Of a stretch of DNA of 38,658 bases, positions 1-9,361 are shown one piece after another. The notes under the pieces were generated by a model. That model did not search any database, had not been told where the DNA came from, and saw only the letters and a program-made list of their open reading frames with translations. Within the stretch, counting starts at the first letter, position 1. Every line of letters begins with the position of its first letter. The stretch comes from Arenibacter latericius DSM 15913 (GTDB lineage Bacteria > Bacteroidota > Bacteroidia > Flavobacteriales > Flavobacteriaceae): positions 1 through 38,658 of the forward strand of contig NZ_AUKX01000049.1 of the NCBI RefSeq assembly GCF_000424985.1. Direction: 5' to 3'. Made by a program: the position numbers and the translations under genes.

Positions 1-130
1 ACTAGGATATCTCTATCGGTAGCCACAGCGTTATCGGCATTGAAGATGGTTTGATCTATATCCTGATTAAAAGTAGTAGTAGATTTTTTCTTTCTTCTGT
101 CTTTAACTAGGATATCTCTATCGGTAGCCA
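1..130. repeat. 25-bp perfect direct repeat (1-25 and 106-130)
   Basis: The two copies are identical over 25 bases and start 105 bp (35 codons) apart inside the partial secreted-protein gene, in the same reading frame. Further copies may follow beyond the window edge, so this could be the start of a longer in-frame tandem array. Confidence 0.8.
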
Positions 131-269
131 GTGCGTCGTCCGTATTTTGTAACTGTATTTTTATAGTTGTTTGATCAATTGAAGTGGCTGCAGTTATTGT
201 TTTTTCTTGGGCTGAAATAATTGCTAAATTAAATAAAGATAATGCTAAAATTCCTGTTAAATTTTTCAT
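1..269 (-). CDS. Secreted repeat protein, 5' end only (partial)
   Basis: An ATG at 267-269 on the minus strand opens a frame that runs without a stop to the window edge, giving 89 codons. The first 20 or so residues form a plausible signal peptide (MKN, then hydrophobic residues, ending near ISAQ). The mature part is polar and carries the peptide LATDRDILV, recurring 35 residues later as VATDRDILV. At DNA level this is a perfect 25-bp direct repeat (1-25 and 106-130). I do not recognise the family. It could be a secreted repeat protein, but most of the gene lies outside the window. The gene on its upstream side (407-1138) has the same orientation. Confidence 0.65.
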   Translation of the reverse strand, partial: MKNLTGILALSLFNLAIISAQEKTITAATSIDQTTIKIQLQNTDDALATDRDILVKDRRKKKSTTTFNQDIDQTIFNADNAVATDRDIL

Positions 270-406
270 CTGTGAAAGGTTTCGGGGTTAATAAAATTTG
301 TTGATACAAAAATATGGAAGTGAATCCATAGTAATATTGAGAGCTCGGAATTAATAGTAAAAAACCTACATCTACTAGTTAGTAAGTATAGTGTAAGAGG
401 ATTCTA

Positions 407-1138
407 TTAATTAAGAGCGGTTATTGCGTTTTTGGAAAGAACCTGTTTTAATTGCTCCACATTACTGCTATAAGTTTTGGAAAATGGTAAATGCAGTTTA
501 TTGTATTTTAGAGTGCATGTCCGCTTTCCGTAATTGATTCTTGATACAAAATTGGTATTTATAATATAACTTTGATGTACTCGAATAAAGTTAGGTGGCA
601 AATAGGTTTCGAAAGTTTTTAACGTTTTAAACGCACTAATAGTACTTCCGTCTTTCATAAAAAAATCAGTGGTATTATTGTCTGCTTGTAGATACATAAT
701 CTCATTGGTATTTAGATAGCGGTAATCTTTATAAGACTGTAACAATAATGTCTCTGGATTTTTTTCCTTTGGCAGCTTCATTTTTAACCTAAGTATGGTC
801 TTTCTAACTTCTAACTCATTTAGAGGAAGCATCCAATAATCGAAGAATTGATTTTTTAATGCTTGGTAAGCAAAGTCTTTTGAAGTAGACAAAGCAATAA
901 GTATGGGAATTTCACTTAAATATTGATGTAATTCCATAATCATATGGAAGTATTCAAATGCTTTATCATTTAGGTGTACAAATACGATATCTGAAGTGTG
1001 CTTTAGAATGGTATTTAACCCTTCATTACTGTCTGTCTCTACACCATTGCATCTGAAGTCTGCATACTCCCCCATATAATGTTGAAGTTGTAAATTTGAC
1101 TTCGCATCAGTATTTATAATGGTATATGTATATCCCAC
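407..1138 (-). CDS. LytTR-family DNA-binding regulator with degenerate receiver domain
   Basis: The 243-residue protein has a receiver-like N-terminal half (about 1-125) and a C-terminal LytTR DNA-binding domain (about 133-240; markers include the YLNTNEIMYLQADNN stretch and IRVHQSYIIN). The usual phosphoacceptor Asp at the end of the third receiver strand appears to be His55 (DIVFVHLND), and the conserved Lys-Pro near the fifth strand reads LP (WMLPL). Phosphorylation-dependent control is therefore unlikely. The start must be GTG at 1138: an in-frame TGA lies two codons upstream and the next Met is residue 22. No histidine kinase is adjacent, so this is probably an orphan regulator. The LytTR assignment is strong; its targets are unknown. 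Confidence 0.85.
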   Translation of the reverse strand: MGYTYTIINTDAKSNLQLQHYMGEYADFRCNGVETDSNEGLNTILKHTSDIVFVHLNDKAFEYFHMIMELHQYLSEIPILIALSTSKDFAYQALKNQFFDYWMLPLNELEVRKTILRLKMKLPKEKNPETLLLQSYKDYRYLNTNEIMYLQADNNTTDFFMKDGSTISAFKTLKTFETYLPPNFIRVHQSYIINTNFVSRINYGKRTCTLKYNKLHLPFSKTYSSNVEQLKQVLSKNAITALN

Positions 1139-1500
1139 TTCTCACCATTTTCTCGCAAAATAGTAATCTTAAAAACTTTAAATTGAATTTAAACCTTAGA
1201 ATAACTAGGGTTTTTGTTTTATTAAGCCATTTTATTGTCCTTTGAAAGGGTATTCATGCAAGAGAAGCTGATTTGTACTATGGTGAAAAATAGTTGTTCC
1301 CTTTAAAATGTTTATTATTTAAGTGGCTTGCTTTTAAGGCAGCAGTAGCGTTTTACGCTTATAGATGATATAATAGTAAATTAGTAATAGGGAAGGGGAA
1401 TGTAAGTGCGATAAACTTCACTTTAAATGTACCTCCAGCATTTGTATCAGTTAATGAATTTGCTGTAAAATAGCAGGGGAGAGGTGTAAATGGAGCAATT
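1139..1500. other. 362-bp intergenic stretch with a possible gene remnant
   Basis: I find no complete gene here. Roughly 1374-1472 is open in both directions and reads like protein on the plus strand (about 30 codons ending in NEFAVK then a TAG), but it has no start codon or ribosome binding site. It may be a decayed fragment or chance. The rest is AT-rich and should hold the promoter of the LytTR gene. Confidence 0.4.
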
Positions 1501-1899
1501 CTAGGGATTGGAAATAAAAATATTAGCTATTTCCTCACTAATTCGCATAGGCTTAAAGGTTTCTGAGTTTAACAGGCACCATTCAGTTTTTGCTTTGACC
1601 AATAATTGACCTGTTTCTTTGTTAGACATCTCCACAATACGAATACTAACCGGACCTTTACTTTTGGTTATATAGGTCTGTAACTCAATTACATCATTTA
1701 ATTTAGCTGCGTTCTTATAGGTGATATGGTGCGTTAAAACCACCCATACTGTTGTATTGATCAGCTCATCTGGTGCTTTGGCTTTCCAATGGTCTTTTGC
1801 GATATCTTGCATCCATTGCACGTACCTAACATTATTTACATGGTTTAAGTCGTCAAGGTCGTCTTCTACAACGATTAGTGTCTTTTTAAATACACTCAT
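1501..1899 (-). CDS. Acyl-CoA/acyl-ACP thioesterase, hotdog fold
   Basis: The 132-residue protein is a single hotdog-fold domain of the 4HBT/FatA-like type. The hallmark is DLDDLNHVNNVRYVQWM at residues 15-31, matching the Asp/His-Val-Asn-Asn segment that lines the active site in acyl-ACP and acyl-CoA thioesterases. The protein should hydrolyse a fatty acyl thioester in the cytoplasm; chain length and carrier are not readable. It starts 2 nt after the stop of the cyclotransferase gene upstream on the same strand, so the two are almost certainly cotranscribed, although the functions have no obvious link. The length is normal for a single-domain thioesterase. Confidence 0.88.
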   Translation of the reverse strand: MSVFKKTLIVVEDDLDDLNHVNNVRYVQWMQDIAKDHWKAKAPDELINTTVWVVLTHHITYKNAAKLNDVIELQTYITKSKGPVSIRIVEMSNKETGQLLVKAKTEWCLLNSETFKPMRISEEIANIFISNP

Positions 1900-1901
1900 A
1901 A

Positions 1902-2942
1902 TTATTTTTTAACAATGTTAACCTCAAAAAGCTTATCCCAGTTTTTGCCAGTTACAAAAAAGGTCTTTCGTTCTGGGTGATAGGCAACACCGTTTAAAAC
2001 GTCTAAATTTTGGTGTTGTGTAACTTTATCTTTAAGTCCGCCAAAATTAACAACTCCCTCTATTGCGCCACTTTTAGCATCAATTATCATCATGCTCTCT
2101 TTTTGGTATACGTTGGCGTAAATTTTTCCGTCCACATACTCCAGTTCATTGGCCCTGTTGAAAATAGAAGTGTTGGTTACTGTTTCAAAATAGCCTTCCT
2201 CAGCCATAGTTTCGGGATTTAAGGACCATATTTTCTCTGTGCCGTCGCTTTTAAAAATGGTAGTTCCATCATTACATAGTCCCCAGCCTTCTTTGCTTTG
2301 GTTGTATTTAAAACTATCTATCTTTTTAAATAGGTCTAGATCGTATATAAATCCAACTCCACTTTGCCAGGTTAGTTGATAAATCTTACCGTTCATAATA
2401 GTAATCCCTTCACCGAAGTATTGATCTTCCAAGGCTATTTTCTGGAGTACCTTGCCAGTTTTGTAATCTACTTTGCGTAGGGAGGAGTGCCCTTTCCTAC
2501 CCGTACTTTCGTATAGGGTATCATTGTAAAACTCTAAGCCCTGAGTATACGCGGTATTGTCATGCGGAAACTCATTAATTATTTCGTAGGTGTATATTTC
2601 CGGTGCATTTTCGGCCAAAAGTTTTATGTCTTTATTAATTTCTACCGCACCTCCATCAAAGCTAATATTTGCGGTTATAGTTTTAGCCCCCAGTTGGGGT
2701 AAATTAAGCTCAATTTTATTGTCTACAACTGCTACTTCTGTGTTGTTAATATAATAGGTTACTTTGTCTATTTCCTTATTTTTTTTGTTGGCTATTGCGA
2801 TGTTGACCACGTCGTTTTTCTTGAATTCTGTTTTATTTCCTTCTAACTGAATTTCGAAAAGTTGATTTAAGTCTGTGTTCCCTCCGCAAGCCACAAAAAA
2901 TATGGGGAATAGAAATAAGAGATTTATTTTGTTAGATATCAT
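1902..2942 (-). CDS. Glutaminyl-peptide cyclotransferase (glutamine cyclotransferase) lipoprotein
   Basis: The 346-residue protein begins with a lipoprotein signal (FFVAC, lipid-anchored Cys19). After an Ig-like segment (about 25-115) comes a beta-propeller of the plant/bacterial glutamine cyclotransferase family. It is recognised by NEFPHDNTAYTQGLEF and LYESTGRKGHSSLRKVD near residues 125-160, GEGITIMNGKIYQLTW near 180-195, and the C-terminal LNGVAYHPERKTFFVTGKNW. The known activity is cyclisation of N-terminal Gln to pyroglutamate on peptides, here probably in the periplasm or on the outer membrane. It is the first gene of a two-gene unit with the thioesterase, separated by 2 nt. Enzyme class is secure; the peptide substrates are unknown. 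Confidence 0.9.
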   Translation of the reverse strand: MISNKINLLFLFPIFFVACGGNTDLNQLFEIQLEGNKTEFKKNDVVNIAIANKKNKEIDKVTYYINNTEVAVVDNKIELNLPQLGAKTITANISFDGGAVEINKDIKLLAENAPEIYTYEIINEFPHDNTAYTQGLEFYNDTLYESTGRKGHSSLRKVDYKTGKVLQKIALEDQYFGEGITIMNGKIYQLTWQSGVGFIYDLDLFKKIDSFKYNQSKEGWGLCNDGTTIFKSDGTEKIWSLNPETMAEEGYFETVTNTSIFNRANELEYVDGKIYANVYQKESMMIIDAKSGAIEGVVNFGGLKDKVTQHQNLDVLNGVAYHPERKTFFVTGKNWDKLFEVNIVKK

Positions 2943-3118
2943 TTTAGTGAGTTTAGGGTGCTTCGAAATAGGTAAAAATAATTTTTTAAAGACTAAATTT
3001 TGTTGAGATTTCGCAACAAAATTTATTATATGACCTTCATAATCAAACCTTCATGTATGGCGAATTAATAATGCAATTTAATGGCAAGATATTTAATAAA
3101 ATTTAGATGCAAAAAGGA

Positions 3119-3148
3119 TTGTTTAAAAATTAAAACTTTGTATATTTG
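3119..3148 (+). promoter_or_regulatory. Promoter of the SRP RNA gene
   Basis: TATATTTG at 3141-3148 is a perfect match to the Bacteroidota -7 consensus TAnnTTTG. A TTG at 3119-3121, 19 bp upstream, fits the -33 element. Transcription would start a few bases downstream, at the edge of the SRP RNA. Confidence 0.75.
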
Positions 3149-3152
3149 CACC

Positions 3153-3246
3153 GGCAAGTCCTACACGACCAGCTCCTGTAGAATCCCCCAGGGTGGGAAC
3201 GCAGCAAGGGTATATGGTTGTAGCGGTGCGATGTAGGTAGCTTGCC
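3153..3246 (+). ncRNA. ffs: Signal recognition particle RNA, bacterial small type (4.5S)
   Basis: The sequence folds as one long hairpin closed by GGCAAG (3153-3158) with CTTGCC (3241-3246). The apical part carries the conserved SRP domain IV signature, GGGTGGGAACGCAGCAAGGG at 3191-3210. A T-run follows at once (3248-3253). The RNA pairs with Ffh to target membrane and secreted proteins to the translocon. A consensus promoter lies just upstream. Its size, about 95 nt, is normal for small-type SRP RNA. Confidence 0.95.
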
Positions 3247-3371
3247 ATTTTTTGTGCCCTAAAGTCAGATTCTTTTCGCACTATATAAAACAAAAAGTGT
3301 CACTAACTTTTTGGTTTAATTCCCTCTTCACTCCTCTTTTATTCGTTAATTTGCAGACTTATTTTATTTAG

Positions 3372-4181
3372 ATGGAGCAAAAGGTTGTACTAGTGACAGG
3401 TGGTTCTTCAGGAATTGGGAAGTCTATTGGGATTTATTTAAAATCCAAGGGATATATCGTTTATGGAACTACCAGGAACTTAGCTAAGAATTCCAATTTT
3501 ACAGATTTTAATCTTTTAGAACTAGATGTTCGTAATCCGGGCAGTGTAAAACTTGCGATTACTGAACTCCTTGAAAAAGAAGGAAAGATTGATGTTCTAG
3601 TAAATAACGCTGGAATAGGGATTACTGGTCCAATAGAAGAAACGCCACATGAAGAGATATTAAAAGCGTTTGACACTAATTTTAATGGCCCGTTGCATCT
3701 TGCTAAAGCGGTTTTACCCTCCATGAGGAGTCAGGGATCGGGATTAATTATTAATATTACTTCCATTGCTGGTTATATGGGCCTTCCCTACAGGGGAATT
3801 TATTCTGCAAGTAAAGGAGCGCTAGAATTGGTAACAGAAGCGTTAAGAATGGAAACCAAAGCTTTTGGGGTGCACTTTACCAATCTTGCGCCAGGTGATT
3901 TTGCAACGAATATCGCAGCGGGAAGATATCACTCCCCAGTGTTAGAAACGTCACCCTACAAGGAGCCTTATGGTAATACCTTAAAAATGATGAATGAGCA
4001 TGTGGAAAGTGGAAAGGATCCTATGTTAGTTGCACGGATGGTCTATAAAATAATCAATACCAAAAATCCTAAGGTGCATTATAAAGTGGGTGAGTTTATG
4101 CAAAAGTTCTCTCTGTTTCTCAAAAAAATACTACCAGACAAAGTGTACGAGAAACTTCTAATGAACCATTATAAATTGTAA
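3372..4181 (+). CDS. Short-chain dehydrogenase/reductase
   Basis: The 269-residue protein is a classical SDR. It shows the nucleotide-binding TGGSSGIG at residues 9-16, NNAG at 78-81, the catalytic Ser131, and YSASK at 144-148 with Tyr144 and Lys148. The Arg at 35 after the second strand (TTRN) suggests a preference for NADP(H). The C-terminal 70 residues form a longer helical tail that includes a hydrophobic stretch (FSLFLKKIL), as in SDRs associated with lipid or sterol-like substrates. The substrate cannot be read. It lies between the SRP RNA and fsa on the same strand; the 71-bp gap to fsa could permit readthrough. Confidence 0.9.
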   Translation: MEQKVVLVTGGSSGIGKSIGIYLKSKGYIVYGTTRNLAKNSNFTDFNLLELDVRNPGSVKLAITELLEKEGKIDVLVNNAGIGITGPIEETPHEEILKAFDTNFNGPLHLAKAVLPSMRSQGSGLIINITSIAGYMGLPYRGIYSASKGALELVTEALRMETKAFGVHFTNLAPGDFATNIAAGRYHSPVLETSPYKEPYGNTLKMMNEHVESGKDPMLVARMVYKIINTKNPKVHYKVGEFMQKFSLFLKKILPDKVYEKLLMNHYKL

Positions 4182-4252
4182 TTTTACAACATATATAAGG
4201 TTGCACCCATTTTTGAGGTGCTTATAGCATTAATAATTAAAAAATAATAAAA

Positions 4253-4906
4253 ATGAAGTTCTTTATTGACACGGCTAATTTAGCGCAAATAAAAGAAGCC
4301 CAGGAATTGGGCGTTTTGGATGGGGTAACTACAAATCCATCCCTAATGGCAAAGGAAGGGATTACAGGAAAAGATAATATACTAAAGCATTATGTTGATA
4401 TCTGTAATATAGTTGATGGTGATGTTTCTGCAGAGGTTATCTCAACTGACTATGAGTCCATGATTAAGGAGGGTGAAGAGTTGGCAGAATTACACGATCA
4501 AATCGTGGTTAAGGTTCCAATGATTAAGGATGGTATAAAAGCAATCAAATATTTTTCTGATAAGGGAATAAGAACTAACTGTACGTTGGTGTTTTCTGTA
4601 GGTCAGGCTTTATTGGCTGCTAAGGCTGGAGCATCATACGTTTCTCCATTTATTGGTAGGCTAGATGATATTTCTACTGATGGTTTAAACCTGATAGCAG
4701 AAATTAGACACGTTTATGATAATTATAATTTTGACACCGAAATATTAGCGGCTTCTGTGAGACATACAATGCACGTTATAGATTGTGCTAAAATTGGTGC
4801 TGATGTAATGACTGGACCTTTGTCTTCAATAGAAGGTTTATTAAAGCACCCATTAACTGATAGTGGATTGGCTAAATTCTTAGAAGATTATAAGAAAGGA
4901 AACTAA
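4253..4906 (+). CDS. fsa: Fructose-6-phosphate aldolase / TalC-type transaldolase
   Basis: The 217-residue protein matches the short FSA/TalC family, which is about 215-220 residues. It starts [10 protein letters not shown] with Asp6, has GVTTNPSL at 24-31, and carries the Schiff-base Lys87 in VVKVP. Family members either cleave fructose 6-phosphate to dihydroxyacetone and glyceraldehyde 3-phosphate or act as transaldolases in the pentose phosphate pathway. Sequence inspection does not separate these; in Bacteroidota a transaldolase role is plausible. The enzyme is a cytoplasmic TIM barrel. The gene is followed 22 bp later by a strong terminator. Confidence 0.92.
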   Translation: MKFFIDTANLAQIKEAQELGVLDGVTTNPSLMAKEGITGKDNILKHYVDICNIVDGDVSAEVISTDYESMIKEGEELAELHDQIVVKVPMIKDGIKAIKYFSDKGIRTNCTLVFSVGQALLAAKAGASYVSPFIGRLDDISTDGLNLIAEIRHVYDNYNFDTEILAASVRHTMHVIDCAKIGADVMTGPLSSIEGLLKHPLTDSGLAKFLEDYKKGN

Positions 4907-4928
4907 AATTCTTTTATATAGAATTGTT

Positions 4929-4961
4929 AAAGCCTCATAATCTAATTGTGAGGCTTTTTTT
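4929..4961 (+). terminator. Intrinsic terminator after fsa
   Basis: A 9-bp perfect stem, AAAGCCTCA (4929-4937) with TGAGGCTTT (4949-4957), is followed by four more T residues. Confidence 0.9.
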
Positions 4962-4990
4962 ATGTGAATTTTGAATAAAGCAAACTAATA

Positions 4991-5891
4991 AAAAGGGATC
5001 AAGGAATAGCGCTCCGTAATTCTAATTTTATAAACGTGCTGTAGAGGTAAAAGGGGGTCATGACCAATTGTTGTATTTATGCAAACAATGAACCTTAAAT
5101 ATTAATTCAAATTAATAAAGTTTTATATATACGATTAACTGAGTTTTACTCAAATATATTCTTTCATTTTACTCAAGTGGTTTTCTATTGATTTTTATCG
5201 GTTTTCGTGAATCTGCGATTTCTTTGCTTGTCCAAAGAAAACGAACAGGGCATTAAAGCGAAGGTACTGTGTACCTTTGATTTGAGGAGCCAGCTGTAGC
5301 GATGGCCCACGCGCCAACTGGCCCCTCACTACAAATGCAAATCGTTGCATTTTCCGATCGGTCCTAATGAATTTTTTAGATCGAATCTAAAAACCAGTTT
5401 CAAAACTCCGCGCTTTTTCGGAAATAAAAAAGCTGAATCTCGGAGCTTTTTCAACTTATTCTGTGGATAAGGAATACAATACAAGAAGCTTCTTGCAAAA
5501 GTTTTCGGCCTACTTTCTCCTTTGGTAGTAAATCAAGAGTTTACCACATTGGCTTAAGGTAGGTTTACCTACCTGAGGTTGGCGTCCGGCAGCCCATATT
5601 CCCTAAGTCATTAGAAAGTTTACCTGCCGTTAGGAAGGCGGCCTGGACGCTGTGGCAGTAGAAAGTCCGTAGATTTCAAGAAAGGAGAAATCAGCCTAGA
5701 TTTTTTTGAATACTTTTTTATTCATCTCCTTATCTATTGCTTTTTAAAGGAATTCATGAATGCTGAGCATTTCATCAATGGAAAAAAGTATTGAAAGGCC
5801 TGTTTAAAGGTGAATTATTGTTACTGTGCTTACCTGATAATTTTGACTACACACACACACACACACACAACTTTTGAGCTTGATCCCTTTT
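4991..5891. repeat. 13-bp inverted repeat bounding about 0.9 kb
   Basis: AAAAGGGATCAAG at 4991-5003 is the exact reverse complement of CTTGATCCCTTTT at 5879-5891. The enclosed DNA has no transposase. I cannot see clear target duplications flanking the ends. Confidence 0.6.
5849..5869. repeat. (AC)10 dinucleotide microsatellite
   Basis: Ten perfect AC units plus one A lie in intergenic DNA just inside the right arm of the inverted repeat. Such tracts are prone to slippage, but no gene reads through this one. Confidence 0.95.
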
Positions 5892-5961
5892 GATCTTGGT
5901 CCGTAAAAGGGAGTTAGTTTATTATAGAATTTCAACCAAGGCTTGTATAAACATAGCTTCT

Positions 5962-7353
5962 TTAAAAACTTCTGTAGAGATCAGCATAAGCATCTACAAT
6001 AAGTCCATTCTTGGTGATAATTCCCTTGTTGAGTCCGCCTATTACCAAAGTATATTTTAAGTTTTCAAAGTCGTCTGTCCTATACTGATAGTCTAGGTCT
6101 AGATTGTTGGTAATAAGCATAGATTGCCAACGCATCATTTCTGTGTTGCAGTTTATTCCTATGAAAGTATATTCTGGCTTTTGTTTTTGGAGTTCATTAA
6201 CCCTTTGAATAATATTCTCAAAGTGTCCCTTTTGGGTTGCAGACCAGAAGTAAAAAACGGCATTTTCTTCCTTCGCAGCAATATCTTGTAAGGAAACTTT
6301 GTTCTCCCCATTATCATAAACCAAAACCGGTGGCAGTTTTTTATTGGGCTGCATATTTTTAACACCCTCGTAAACAGCTTCTATTTCTGCAATATGCTTG
6401 TTGTTAGAAGAATACTTATGGAAGTCAGAAATAAATTCTTCAATGTTATTCTCTGTATCGTGTACGTTAATAAGGTAATACAAAGCCACACTCCTAAACA
6501 AATTATCTCTAATTTTTTTTGAATTCACTAAACTGTCTATCAGTTTTAGTTTATGTTGATTAAAGTGTAGTTTGTCTTCAATAATTTGAATGTGTTCTCC
6601 ATTACAATTAGATGCGCACCCCATATAGGTGAGGTTGTCAAAATGGGTTTTTAGAAAATTGTAATAATACCTATGATAGGTAAGATCATCTATATTATAA
6701 TCTATGTTTTTTCTATAGCTATAGAAGTTATCATCTAATTTCGGAATCGTTTTGCTTCCAGAAGTGTGTCGGTGCCAAAACGGGTAGTTTTCCTTATAGT
6801 TATAGTAGTTGTAGTCTATACTTGCTTGTGCCATGGAAATGGCACTTTCCGAAAGCTTAGCTTCCTTTTGCAAAACATTGAGTATAGAGACTTTTAACTG
6901 TCTTAATGAATCTATTTTATTAGCAAATTCATCAGGATTAAGTCGAGAATAGGAATAGGCAATAGGAATCTCTTCTTCTGTACTCAAGAATAATTCTAGA
7001 AGGAAATTGTTAATTTCTTTCCCCCTCCCGGAAAATATAAGAGACTCGTCAAAATCTTCCGTGTTTAAACGTATCATTATACTGTCGCCTTGTTCTAAGT
7101 AAACATACTGTAATTCCGGTTGGTGATTAAAATGGTATAGGCCTTCAACAACAGACTCTAGTTGCATGGAGAACTTGTTGTCTTGGTTTAATTTTGCAGA
7201 ATCTATAACGATTTCATCCTTGTAAAGCACCACGTATTCACTAGTGGGATTAATAATTTCACCAGCGAAGAATACATTTGGAGACTTTTTAGCTTCTGTG
7301 CCACAACTAACAACAAAAGCAAGTATAAAAACGTAGAGTAAAGGTTTATTCAT
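5962..7353 (-). CDS. Thioredoxin-fold lipoprotein lacking the CxxC motif (TlpA-like)
   Basis: The 463-residue protein has a lipoprotein signal with lipobox VVSC (Cys17). The N-terminal 30-110 region is beta-rich and resembles the domain often found ahead of TlpA-like thioredoxins in Bacteroidota. The middle (about 130-340) is mostly helical. The last 100 residues look like a thioredoxin fold (VFYFWSATQKGHFENI, then EYTFIGINCN). Where a TlpA protein would have WCxxC, this one has WSATQK starting at Trp370, and no cis-Pro is evident before the last strands (KYTLVIGG). Disulfide chemistry is therefore unlikely, and a binding or structural role is more probable. The gene stands alone, with the noncoding element downstream. 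Confidence 0.75.
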   Translation of the reverse strand: MNKPLLYVFILAFVVSCGTEAKKSPNVFFAGEIINPTSEYVVLYKDEIVIDSAKLNQDNKFSMQLESVVEGLYHFNHQPELQYVYLEQGDSIMIRLNTEDFDESLIFSGRGKEINNFLLELFLSTEEEIPIAYSYSRLNPDEFANKIDSLRQLKVSILNVLQKEAKLSESAISMAQASIDYNYYNYKENYPFWHRHTSGSKTIPKLDDNFYSYRKNIDYNIDDLTYHRYYYNFLKTHFDNLTYMGCASNCNGEHIQIIEDKLHFNQHKLKLIDSLVNSKKIRDNLFRSVALYYLINVHDTENNIEEFISDFHKYSSNNKHIAEIEAVYEGVKNMQPNKKLPPVLVYDNGENKVSLQDIAAKEENAVFYFWSATQKGHFENIIQRVNELQKQKPEYTFIGINCNTEMMRWQSMLITNNLDLDYQYRTDDFENLKYTLVIGGLNKGIITKNGLIVDAYADLYRSF

Positions 7354-7458
7354 ATTTGAATAGCAACTTTGTTGTTAACAAAGCTAGGAAACGGAATAGA
7401 TATTGGCTGTTAATAGTGAGTTAAATATCATTTAGGCCTGCTATAGAGGGGATAATGA

Positions 7459-9159
<1,701 letters not shown>

Positions 9160-9234
9160 ATAGCTTAGCGAGATACTTTAAATTAGTGAGTGACGCTAGT
9201 TTGTTTAAGTATTCCGTTTAGGATTCTAATTAAT

Positions 9235-9279
9235 AAAGTCTTTATCCTTATTCTTTTAAGAATTGGATAAAGACTTTTT
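9235..9279 (+). terminator. Intrinsic terminator after the ABC-F gene, probably bidirectional
   Basis: A 13-bp perfect stem, AAAGTCTTTATCC (9235-9247) with GGATAAAGACTTT (9265-9277), has a further inner TTCTT/AAGAA pairing and ends in a T-run. The minus-strand gene at 9362 converges on it. Confidence 0.9.
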
Positions 9280-9361
9280 GTTTTCTTATTAGGTGGCTAA
9301 TACAGCTACCATTCTATTGTGGCGTACAGTTTATTTTGTTCAGCTAAGAGGAAAGGAAAAG

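Larger units (their letters stand above)
4962..5961. other. 1-kb noncoding, hairpin-rich region
   Basis: No convincing protein gene was found on either strand. The region is less AT-rich in its middle than its surroundings. It holds several perfect hairpins: 5373-5393 (9-bp stem, 3-nt loop), 5427-5451 (8-bp stem), 5557-5574 (8-bp stem, TT loop) and 5672-5692 (6-bp stem). GCGTCC at 5582-5587 can also pair with GGACGC at 5645-5650. On the plus strand, 5207-5470 is a single frame of 87 codons interrupted only by one TAG (5297-5299). Most of the region lies inside a 13-bp inverted repeat (4991-5003 / 5879-5891). It resembles a dispersed intergenic repeat or a non-autonomous element more than a gene. 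Confidence 0.55.

Noticed and set aside
4203-4221. Hairpin GCACC/GGTGC between the SDR and fsa genes as a terminator
   Set aside because: The stem is only 5 bp and no T-run follows.
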